Origin: Clostridia bacterium
GTDB taxonomy: Bacteria > Bacillota > Clostridia > Oscillospirales > Acutalibacteraceae
Assembly: GCA_017474205.1 (NCBI GenBank)
Contig: JAFVID010000106.1
Location: 1 to 64,000 of the forward strand
Length of the DNA: 64,000 bases
Direction of reading: 5' to 3'
The stretch's first letter is position 1; each line of letters begins with the position of its first letter. Below are positions 57,782 through 64,000 of the stretch, one piece after another. The translations under genes and the position numbers were made by a program. The notes beneath the pieces are model-generated. The model was not told where the DNA came from, made no database searches, and was given only the letters and a program-made list of their open reading frames with translations.

Positions 57782-59947
57782 TTATCTTCTGCCTTTTCTG
57801 TCATCACGGCGGGGTTTACGGGCGGGGGCAGGATCATTTTCGGGTACTGCACCTTCGATTTCGATAAGCGCATTACGGCGGGAAAGGTTAATTCTGCCTT
57901 GATCGTCTATTTCAAGAACCTGAACGATAATTTCATCCCCAACCTGAACAACCGATTCAACGGTATCAACACGTTTAACGTCGAGTTGAGAAATGTGAAC
58001 AAGACCTTCCTTACCGGGAGCGATCTCAACAAAGGCACCGAAACTCATAAGACGGGTTACACGACCTTTATAGATAGCACCAACTTCGGGATCATTTGCA
58101 ATAGTTTCGATCATCATAAGGGCACGTTTGCAATCTTCAACGTCAAGACCGGCAACAAATACGTGACCATCTTCCTCAATGTTAACGGTAACGTTGCAGG
58201 AACCTTGAATTTCCTTAATAACCTTACCGCTCTTACCAATAACGTCACCAATCTTTTCGGGATTGATAGTGGTGGTGAGCATCTTGGGAGCATATTTAGA
58301 AAGTTCAGAACGACTTTCGGGAATTGCCTTAAGCATAATTTCATCAAGGATGTAGATACGTGCTTTGTGGGTTTTTTCCAAAGCTTCCTTAATGATTTCG
58401 GGGGTAAGACCGTCAACTTTGAGGTCCATTTGAATAGCGGTAATACCGTCATGGGTACCTGCTACCTTGAAGTCCATATCGCCGAAGAAATCTTCAAGAC
58501 CTTGAATATCAACCATGGTCATAAAGCGGTCGCCTTCGGTGATAAGTCCGCAAGAAATACCTGCAACGGGTGCCTTAATGGGAACACCTGCATCCATAAG
58601 AGCAAGGGTAGATCCGCAAACGGAACCCTGAGAGGTAGATCCGTTAGAAGAAAGAACTTCAGATACAAGACGGATAGAATAGGGGAACTCTTCAACAGAG
58701 GGGATTACAGGAACAAGGGCTCTTTCTGCCAATGCACCATGACCGATTTCACGACGTCCGGGACCTCTGGAGGGTTTTGCTTCACCTACGGAATAGGAGG
58801 GGAAGTTGTAGTGATGCATATATCTCTTGGTTTCTTCTTCATCAATACCGTCGAGGATTTGGCTGTCACTAACCTGACCTAAGGTTGCGGTGGTGAGAAC
58901 CTGGGTTTGTCCACGGGTGAAAAGACCGGTACCGTGAACTCTGGGAAGAAGTCCTACCTCTGCAGCCAGAGGACGGATTTCATCAATGCCACGACCGTCA
59001 ACACGTTTGCCGTCATCAAGGAGCCAACGGCGAACAACGTATTTTTGGAGTTTATACATACATTCATCGAGTTTACCGATTTGTTCGGGATAAACTTCAT
59101 CCAATTTTTCGTGAACCTCGGCATAGATGGGGAGAAGACGTTCGTCACGGATTCTCTTATCGTCGGTGTCGAGAGCAACACGAACCTTTTCAATAGCAAT
59201 TTCTTTAACTGCTTCGTACATTGCAGGGTCGGGATCGTTAGATACGAAGTCCATCTTGGGTTTACCAATTTCAGCTTGGATATCCTTAATGAACTGAACG
59301 ATCTTTTGGTTTTCCTGATGACCGAACATAATTGCATCGAACATTTCTTCATCAGAAACGCAGTCGGCACCTGCTTCGATCATAGCAACCAAACTGTCGG
59401 TAGATGCAACGGTAACAGCCATACGGCTCTTTGCCTGTTGTTCGAGGGTGGGGTTGATAACGAATTCACCGTCAACCATACCAACAGAAACACCGCTGAT
59501 AGGACCGTTCCAGGGAATTTGGGAAATGGTAACGGCAATAGATGCACCAATCATAGCGATGGTTTCGGGGGGGCAGTCGGGGTCAACCGACATAACGGTA
59601 CAAACGATGGATACGTCATTTCTCATATCCTTGGGGAAAAGGGGACGCATAGGACGGTCGATAACACGGGAGGTAAGGATTGCCTTCTCGGTGGGACGGC
59701 CTTCACGACGCATAAAGGAGCCGGGAATACGACCTACTGCGTAAAGTTTTTCTTCAAAATCAACCGAAAGGGGGAAGAAATCTACGCCCTCACGGGGTTT
59801 TTCAGAAATGGTTGCGGTACAATGTACTGCGGTTTCGCCGTAGCGGATAAGACAGGCACCAGAGGCAAGTTGAGCCATTTTACCGGTTTCAACAACCAAG
59901 GGTCTGCCAGCAAGAGTGGTTTCAAAAGTTCTTGCATTTTCAAACAT
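57782..59947 (-). CDS. pnp: Polyribonucleotide nucleotidyltransferase (PNPase)
   Basis: 721 aa. ATG at 59947 has GGAGG eight bases upstream. Two RNase PH domains (about 10-230 and 320-550; GRPTEKAILTSRVIDRPMRP in the first, QVLTTATLG and GPGRREIGHGALAERALVPV in the second), a helical middle, KH domain (TTINPEKIGDVIGKSGKVIK, about 560-620) and S1 domain (GAIYKGRVTRLMSFGAFVEI, about 625-695), then a basic tail (KPRRDDRKGRR). Degrades RNA from the 3' end with phosphate. Downstream of rpsO, the usual pair. Confidence 0.97.
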   Translation of the reverse strand: MFENARTFETTLAGRPLVVETGKMAQLASGACLIRYGETAVHCTATISEKPREGVDFFPLSVDFEEKLYAVGRIPGSFMRREGRPTEKAILTSRVIDRPMRPLFPKDMRNDVSIVCTVMSVDPDCPPETIAMIGASIAVTISQIPWNGPISGVSVGMVDGEFVINPTLEQQAKSRMAVTVASTDSLVAMIEAGADCVSDEEMFDAIMFGHQENQKIVQFIKDIQAEIGKPKMDFVSNDPDPAMYEAVKEIAIEKVRVALDTDDKRIRDERLLPIYAEVHEKLDEVYPEQIGKLDECMYKLQKYVVRRWLLDDGKRVDGRGIDEIRPLAAEVGLLPRVHGTGLFTRGQTQVLTTATLGQVSDSQILDGIDEEETKRYMHHYNFPSYSVGEAKPSRGPGRREIGHGALAERALVPVIPSVEEFPYSIRLVSEVLSSNGSTSQGSVCGSTLALMDAGVPIKAPVAGISCGLITEGDRFMTMVDIQGLEDFFGDMDFKVAGTHDGITAIQMDLKVDGLTPEIIKEALEKTHKARIYILDEIMLKAIPESRSELSKYAPKMLTTTINPEKIGDVIGKSGKVIKEIQGSCNVTVNIEEDGHVFVAGLDVEDCKRALMMIETIANDPEVGAIYKGRVTRLMSFGAFVEIAPGKEGLVHISQLDVKRVDTVESVVQVGDEIIVQVLEIDDQGRINLSRRNALIEIEGAVPENDPAPARKPRRDDRKGRR

Positions 59948-60255
59948 TTTTTTGTCCTCCAAAATTTAATATATTTGATGAAGAACACCCTGCTTTATTT
60001 CGCCACCTTTTGATGACGAGAATGGAGAATTGAAAATATAGAACGCGAACTTTTACTCAAAAACATCAACAAGAAGGGATGAGATTTTGAGTGATTTTTG
60101 CGCAATTCGAGCGATGGAATGCTTTTTGCATTTCGAGATTGAATTGTGTGAAAAGCGCCAAAATATCGCCCTTCCACATTTTCAATTGTCCATTCCGTGC
60201 AGGGGATTCTTTTATCCAATTTGATGCTCAATTCTTTTATCCAAAAATTGAGCAA
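59948..60255. other. rpsO-pnp spacer with an inverted repeat pair
   Basis: No gene accepted. GAATGGAGAATTGAAAAT (60020-60037) and, on the other strand, GAATGGACAATTGAAAAT (60195-60178) match in 17 of 18 bases and flank about 140 bp. A related piece occurs at 62435-62450. Resembles a small MITE-like or REP-type insertion. Confidence 0.6.
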
Positions 60256-60285
60256 TGGGCGGACTCTTATAAAAGTGTCCGCCCA
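60256..60285 (-). terminator. Hairpin after rpsO
   Basis: TGGGCGGAC/GTCCGCCCA with an inner CTTTTATAAG, just after the rpsO stop. The following sequence (TTGCTCAATTTTT) is only partly T-rich, so it may be a weak terminator or an RNA processing hairpin. Confidence 0.6.
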
Positions 60286-60296
60286 CGTTTTGTTTC

Positions 60297-60560
60297 TTAT
60301 TTACGGATACCAAGTTTTGCAATGATAGAACGATATCTTTCAATATCTTTCTTAGCAAGGTATGCCAAAAGATTACGACGATGACCTACCATTTTGAGGA
60401 GGCCACGACGGGAATGATGGTCCTTCTTGTGAACCTTGAGATGCTCGGTAAGTTCGTTGATACGTTGGGTAAGAACAGCAATTTGAACTTCGGGGGAACC
60501 TGTGTCACCTTCGTGGGTGGCATAGGTTTTAATGATTTCTTGTTTCATTTCGTTGGTCAT
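60297..60560 (-). CDS. rpsO: Ribosomal protein S15
   Basis: 87 aa. ATG at 60560 has AAGGTG seven bases upstream; a longer frame covers the leader. Signature [20 protein letters not shown] (residues 17-36) and [19 protein letters not shown], then a C-terminal helix. Binds 16S rRNA helices 20-22 in the small subunit. Probably cotranscribed with pnp. Confidence 0.97.
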   Translation of the reverse strand: MTNEMKQEIIKTYATHEGDTGSPEVQIAVLTQRINELTEHLKVHKKDHHSRRGLLKMVGHRRNLLAYLAKKDIERYRSIIAKLGIRK

Positions 60561-60640
60561 TTTTATCACCTTTTTTATAATATTTCTCCGCAAACTGAGC
60601 CATCGGAGGTGACCCGAAAAGCTAAGAATGGGCAGATACA
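60561..60640 (-). promoter_or_regulatory. rpsO leader, possible autoregulatory RNA
   Basis: About 80 nt between the promoter and the ATG contains CTCCG/CGGAG around GATGGCTCAGTTTG. S15 represses its own mRNA in several bacteria through such leaders; here this is inference from the hairpin only. Confidence 0.4.
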
Positions 60641-60644
60641 CAGT

Positions 60645-60673
60645 ATTTTAGCACACTTTACCCGATTTGTAAA
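60645..60673 (-). promoter_or_regulatory. rpsO-pnp promoter
   Basis: Minus strand TTTACA (60673-60668), 17-bp spacer, TAAAAT (60650-60645). Confidence 0.78.
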
Positions 60674-60784
60674 GTATTTTTTCAAAATTTATTTTGTTTA
60701 TTTATTGTTATTCATTTTTACATCTAATATTTATAATACTCTTTGCATATACATTTTACAAGTATTTTTTTCGGAGTGATATTT

Positions 60785-61297
60785 ATGTTACCAAAAAATC
60801 CTACCAAACGGAGATCTTTTATATTTTTGATTTGTGCTGTTTTATCTATTTTTCTAATATTCATCGCCGATAACGTTATCCCCGACGGACTTCTTCCCGT
60901 GGCGGCAAGAGTGAGTGCATCTGACGATATGGAAAGGGCAAAATTTCTTCTATCTTACGGATGGGAGGTATCCACAGTACCCTTAGAGGTGGTGGAGGTT
61001 ACAATCCCAAAGGAATTTAACGAAGTTTATGAAAAATACAATCAGTTGCAAATATCCCAAGGGTTTGACCTTGCACAGTATAAGGGCAAGGCGGTAACGA
61101 GATACACCTATTCCATTGTGAATTATCCCGACGGGATTGAAAACGTAAGGGCGAATGTTTTGGTGTATAAAAATCGGGTTATCGGTGGGGATATTTGTAC
61201 CCTTGATATCCGCGGATTTATGCACTCTTTTGAGGATTCCGCCGATGAAACGGGTATTATGAGTCCCACATTTTACGTTATGAGTGATGATATATGA
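60785..61297 (+). CDS. DUF4830 membrane-anchored protein
   Basis: 170 aa. ATG at 60785 follows TCGGAG by ten bases. One membrane helix (about residues 12-30, FIFLICAVLSIFLIFIADN). The outer domain reads ERAKFLLSYGWEVSTVPLEV, IPKEFNEVYEKYNQLQISQG, YKGKAVTRYTYSIVNYPDG and RANVLVYKNRVIGGDICTLD, the DUF4830 pattern. These proteins are widespread in Clostridia and unstudied. The stop overlaps the dacF start (ATGA), which suggests a shared role at the cell wall or membrane. Confidence 0.9.
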   Translation: MLPKNPTKRRSFIFLICAVLSIFLIFIADNVIPDGLLPVAARVSASDDMERAKFLLSYGWEVSTVPLEVVEVTIPKEFNEVYEKYNQLQISQGFDLAQYKGKAVTRYTYSIVNYPDGIENVRANVLVYKNRVIGGDICTLDIRGFMHSFEDSADETGIMSPTFYVMSDDI

Positions 61298-62427
61298 AAA
61301 GGATTTTAATTTCGTTTTTTTCTATAATCCTTGCACTTTTGGTCTGTGTACCTTGTCCCTTAACAAACGCCTTAGCCCCCAGTGTTTCGGGAGGCGGAAT
61401 AATTTTGATGGATGCAAATTCAAAACATATTTTTTATGAAAAAGATATTCACAAAAAAAGACCTATGGCATCCACCACCAAAATAATGACTGTGCTCCTT
61501 ACCATTGAAAGCGGAAATTTAGAAAGGGAAATCACCTTCACCCGAAATATGATAGCCGAGGGTAGCAATATGGGGTTAAAGGTTGGCGATAAAGTATCCC
61601 TTTATTCCCTTTGTGTTGGGATGATGTTATCATCGGGCAACGATGCCGCCAATGCCGCTGCGATATCGGTGGGTGGAAACATAGAAAACTTTTGCAAACT
61701 TATGAACCAAAAGGCAAAGGATTTGGGGATGAAAAATACATCCTTTGAAACACCATCGGGCCTTGACGGAGAGCATCACTATTCCACCTCCTACGATATG
61801 GCACTTCTTGCCATATACGCTATGAAAAACGATACCTTCAAAAAACTTGCATCGGCAAAATCAATGAAGATATCCTTCGGAACGCCAAAAAGGGAATGCA
61901 CCTACTATAATCACAACAAACTGCTTTCATCCTACAAAGGAGCGGTGGGTGTTAAGACGGGATTTACCAAAAAATCGGGGCGGTGTTTAGTGTCTATGGC
62001 AGAAAGGGATGGGGCATCCCTCGTATGCGTTACCCTGAATACGGGGGATGACTGGAACGTACATAAAAAACTTTTCGATTTTGGATTTGAACAGTTTACC
62101 GACTTCGAAGCAGGAAAGGATATATCTCTATCTACCCTCCCCCTTGTAGGCGGAGAAAAATGCACCGTGGATATTCTAATTGAAGAAAAAATAATTAAAA
62201 TCCCAAAAGATTTAGTCGAAAAGGTGAAACTTTCGGTGCAAGTTGAGCCCTTTGTATATGCCCCCACATACAAAGGCGACGTGGTGGGGGAATATTTTTA
62301 TCATTTTGAGGGGCGGGAAATCTTCCGAGGAATGATATATTTGAATGAGGATATAACTCTTAAACCCTGCAATCCTGTAAAACTCTTTTTTGAGAGGTTG
62401 TTTTATAGTTTTAGGCGAATGCTGTGA
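61294..62427 (+). CDS. dacF: D-alanyl-D-alanine carboxypeptidase (DacF type)
   Basis: 377 aa. Signal peptide (ends about NALA). Penicillin-binding motifs: SxxK as MASTTKIMTVLL (Ser60, Lys63), SxN as SSGNDAANAA (Ser115-Asn117), KTG as VGVKTGFTKKSG (Lys221-Gly223). A PBP5-type C-terminal beta domain follows (about 280-350), and the end LFFERLFYSFRRML is amphipathic, fit for membrane attachment. Trims D-Ala from peptidoglycan stems. Coupled to the DUF4830 gene by a four-base overlap. The symbol is by family; other DacA/B-type names are possible. Confidence 0.93.
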   Translation: MKRILISFFSIILALLVCVPCPLTNALAPSVSGGGIILMDANSKHIFYEKDIHKKRPMASTTKIMTVLLTIESGNLEREITFTRNMIAEGSNMGLKVGDKVSLYSLCVGMMLSSGNDAANAAAISVGGNIENFCKLMNQKAKDLGMKNTSFETPSGLDGEHHYSTSYDMALLAIYAMKNDTFKKLASAKSMKISFGTPKRECTYYNHNKLLSSYKGAVGVKTGFTKKSGRCLVSMAERDGASLVCVTLNTGDDWNVHKKLFDFGFEQFTDFEAGKDISLSTLPLVGGEKCTVDILIEEKIIKIPKDLVEKVKLSVQVEPFVYAPTYKGDVVGEYFYHFEGREIFRGMIYLNEDITLKPCNPVKLFFERLFYSFRRML

Positions 62428-62674
62428 AAAAATTGAGAATTGAAAATGGAAAATTATTGTGTCGGGATAAATCCCGACGATTTGGAAATGTTTGTGGTAC
62501 AATTCCATGGCGCCCCTTGCCTAAAGGGGAGAGAGCCACGCAAGGCGTGGCGAGGGGATAAAAAGTTTTGTTTTCTCATTAGGTTTTGTAGTAATATATG
62601 TATCCCTCCACCGCTAACGCGGTCCCCTTCCCGTAAAGGCCTAGGGAGGCGGGTTTTATGTTCTATTCAAATAA
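62428..62674. repeat. Repeat-rich spacer with a REP-like inverted pair
   Basis: No gene seen. Contains GAGAATTGAAAATGG (62435-62449), the hairpin GTCGGGATAAATCCCGAC (62461-62478), and two related hairpin elements in opposite orientation at 62509-62559 (core GCCACGCAAGGCGTGGC) and 62602-62653 (core ACCGCTAACGCGGT), each ending AGGGGAT/AGGGAT toward the other, separated by about 42 bp. Confidence 0.7.
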
Positions 62675-62767
62675 TTTTAATCCGTCGGCTTTGCCGACAC
62701 CTTACTTCTTCACTATTCACTATTACTTATTACTTCAAAAAAAGCAGGTCTCACGACCTGCTTTTTT
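62675..62767. repeat. Dispersed intergenic repeat, copy 2
   Basis: Matches 29771-29866 over about 93 bp, including TTTTAATCCGTCGG, CCGACACCTTACTTCTTCAC, and the AGCAGGTC/GACCTGCT hairpin (62743-62762), which is the tsaD terminator. Confidence 0.85.
62743..62767 (-). terminator. tsaD terminator
   Basis: AGCAGGTC/GACCTGCT stem; minus strand ends in TTTTTTTGAAG. Within the dispersed repeat. Confidence 0.82.
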
Positions 62768-62768
62768 G

Positions 62769-63773
62769 TTATTCATCTATTGCCATTGTTGCTCGGGCGT
62801 TTAGGGTTTGGTCGGCAAAGTTGCCGGATACCGCTTCATAATATCCCTGCACCGCCACCATTGCGGCATTATCTCCGCAATATTTTAGGTCGGGGCGATA
62901 AAATTCTATCCCACGTTTTTTGCACTCACCCTCAAGTTGTCGGCGAAGAAGTGCGTTTGCCGAAACACCACCTGCAAGGGCTAATTTTTTATATCCTAAT
63001 TCGGTTGCCGCCTTGATTGCCTTTTCGGTTAAAATATCGCACACGGTTTTCCTCACCGATGCGGCAAGGTCATCACGATTTAAGGTTTCACCCTTTTGGT
63101 TTGCATTGTGAATGGTATTTATAACCGATGTTTTTATCCCCGAAAAACTAAAGTCATAAGGGGTATCCAGTCGGGGTTTTGGGAATTTATAAGCATCGGG
63201 ATTTCCGCCTTCCTCGGCAGATTTATCGAGATGCACACCGCCTGGATATGGAAATCCCATAGCACGGGCAGTTTTGTCGAAACACTCCCCTGCGGCATCA
63301 TCCCTCGTATGACCTATCACCTTAAAATCGGTATAGTCCTTAACCTCTACAAGATGAGAATGCCCACCCGATACAACGAGGCACAAAAAGGGTGGCTCCA
63401 AATCGGGGGAAGTAATATAATTCGCGGCGATATGGGACCTTAAATGATGCACGGGGATAAGGGGTTTATTTATGGATAAACTAAGTCCCTTGGCGAAGTT
63501 TACTCCAACCAGTAATGCACCTATAAGTCCCGGAGCGTATGTTACTGCTACGGCGTCGATATCGTCGAGGGATACGTTAGCATCCTTTAACGCTTTATCT
63601 ACCACACCGCAAACGTTTTCGGTATGACAACGGGATGCAATTTCGGGGACAACTCCCCCGAATTCCACGTGACGTTCAATTTGAGAATTTATCACCGAGG
63701 ATAATACCTCTCTACCCTCGCAAACCGAGGCGGCGGTATCATCGCAGGATGACTCTATTGCTAATATCTTCAT
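62769..63773 (-). CDS. tsaD: tRNA N6-threonylcarbamoyladenosine transferase subunit TsaD
   Basis: 334 aa. Starts MKILAIESSCDDTAASVC with the ATPase-like Asp, metal-binding His pair in VHHLRSHIAANY (about residues 107-118), VVSGGHSHLVEV, DDAAGECFDKTARAMGFPYP and LALAGGVSANALLRR, the full Kae1/TsaD set. Puts threonylcarbamoyl on A37 of ANN-decoding tRNAs together with TsaB and TsaE, not in view. AGGA is six bases before the ATG; starts eight bases after the upstream gene ends. Confidence 0.97.
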   Translation of the reverse strand: MKILAIESSCDDTAASVCEGREVLSSVINSQIERHVEFGGVVPEIASRCHTENVCGVVDKALKDANVSLDDIDAVAVTYAPGLIGALLVGVNFAKGLSLSINKPLIPVHHLRSHIAANYITSPDLEPPFLCLVVSGGHSHLVEVKDYTDFKVIGHTRDDAAGECFDKTARAMGFPYPGGVHLDKSAEEGGNPDAYKFPKPRLDTPYDFSFSGIKTSVINTIHNANQKGETLNRDDLAASVRKTVCDILTEKAIKAATELGYKKLALAGGVSANALLRRQLEGECKKRGIEFYRPDLKYCGDNAAMVAVQGYYEAVSGNFADQTLNARATMAIDE

Positions 63774-63781
63774 AAAAAATC

Positions 63782-64000
63782 CTAATTTCTACCTAATCGG
63801 TTATTGGCTTTTTGTGCCGCTTTTGAAAGGGCATCGGTTACCGAAACGTTATCATTTATAACCGATAAAACCGCATCGGCAATATATTCTTTAATAATGT
63901 TTTCACCGCTCACCGAGGATATGCTCTTTGCATCTTCCAAAGCGATCATAAATACCTTCATATTATCGTTATTAAATGCGGTGTTTTCTTGCGCTTTTGT
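63782..64000 (-). CDS. C-terminal end of a probable extracellular solute-binding protein (window edge)
   Basis: 72 codons and a TAG stop are seen; the gene continues beyond the right edge. The text FMIALEDAKSISSVSGENI, EYIADAVLSVINDNVSVTDA and LSKAAQKANNRL resembles the final helices of family 1 solute-binding lipoproteins of sugar ABC transporters (Y-xx-DAVxxVxxxxxSVxDALxxAAxxAN). That assignment rests on pattern only. It ends eight bases before tsaD. Confidence 0.6.
   Translation of the reverse strand, partial: TKAQENTAFNNDNMKVFMIALEDAKSISSVSGENIIKEYIADAVLSVINDNVSVTDALSKAAQKANNRLGRN

Noticed and set aside
59995..60255. Possible 86-residue gene on the minus strand between rpsO and pnp
   Set aside because: No ribosome site, overlaps the rpsO hairpin and the inverted repeats; composition does not look like a protein.

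Overview
The window looks like chromosome from an uncultured low-G+C Firmicute (class Clostridia, gut Oscillospirales/Christensenellales-like). This is inferred from strong GGAGG-type ribosome sites, TTGACA/TATAAT promoters with 17-bp spacers, the YfmF-YfmH-Lgt-FolD gene order, a yybP-ykoY riboswitch, DUF4830/DUF4854/DUF4838 proteins and dockerin/Listeria-Bacteroides-repeat surface proteins. No plasmid or phage backbone is visible.

Layout. 1-3.1 kb: a large carbohydrate-related protein cut by the left edge, and a PrsA/SurA-like lipoprotein. 3.2-9.7 kb: two M16 peptidase homologues, lgt, folD and thrS. 10-12.4 kb: an A+T-richer block with zinc-ribbon/TM2, SPFH/zinc-ribbon and small membrane proteins. 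12.4-15.6 kb: an AAA ATPase, a cation exporter under a manganese-type riboswitch, a compact 863-bp insert beside tRNA-fMet, and the tRNA itself. 15.9-22.1 kb: acyltransferase, trxA-ilvE, a small membrane protein with a structured leader, and a divergent DUF4838/SGNH pair. 22-30.8 kb: ClC antiporter, CPBP protease-tadA-fba-UDG, DUF368, a dehydrogenase, mnmA and a polysaccharide deacetylase. 31-36.7 kb: a repeat surface protein, rpe, gap, a divergent Lgt homologue, a YfcE-like phosphoesterase, a YiiX-like hydrolase and a solitary MazF. 36.8-51.7 kb: three tandem giant secreted paralogues (2521, 955 and 1355 aa) built from beta-sandwich modules, Cys-rich repeats, a cohesin-like domain and a C-terminal dockerin, each behind a near-identical promoter. 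51.8-64 kb: HAD phosphatase, putP, uraA-upp, small lipoprotein, AIM24-like protein, rpsO-pnp, DUF4830-dacF, repeat-rich spacer, tsaD, and the end of a probable solute-binding protein.

How genes work together. fba, rpe and gap serve central sugar metabolism; uraA-upp salvages uracil; rpsO-pnp is the usual S15/PNPase pair; the DUF4838 protein, SGNH hydrolase and left-edge protein suggest plant or host glycan use. The giant cohesin/dockerin proteins could form a cell-surface assembly.

Most unusual signals: (1) two separate transcription units (14.7-15.3 kb and 18.7-19.4 kb) whose RNAs begin with a long closing stem, then carry the same 14-nt motif (TGCGTTTTTCGGTG), then a terminator hairpin directly in front of the ribosome site of a small membrane protein; (2) one of these units sits in an 863-bp insert bounded by a 57-bp direct repeat that contains the tRNA-fMet 3' end; (3) the three giant cohesin-plus-dockerin paralogues; (4) the Mn2+-type riboswitch in front of a CaCA-family exporter.
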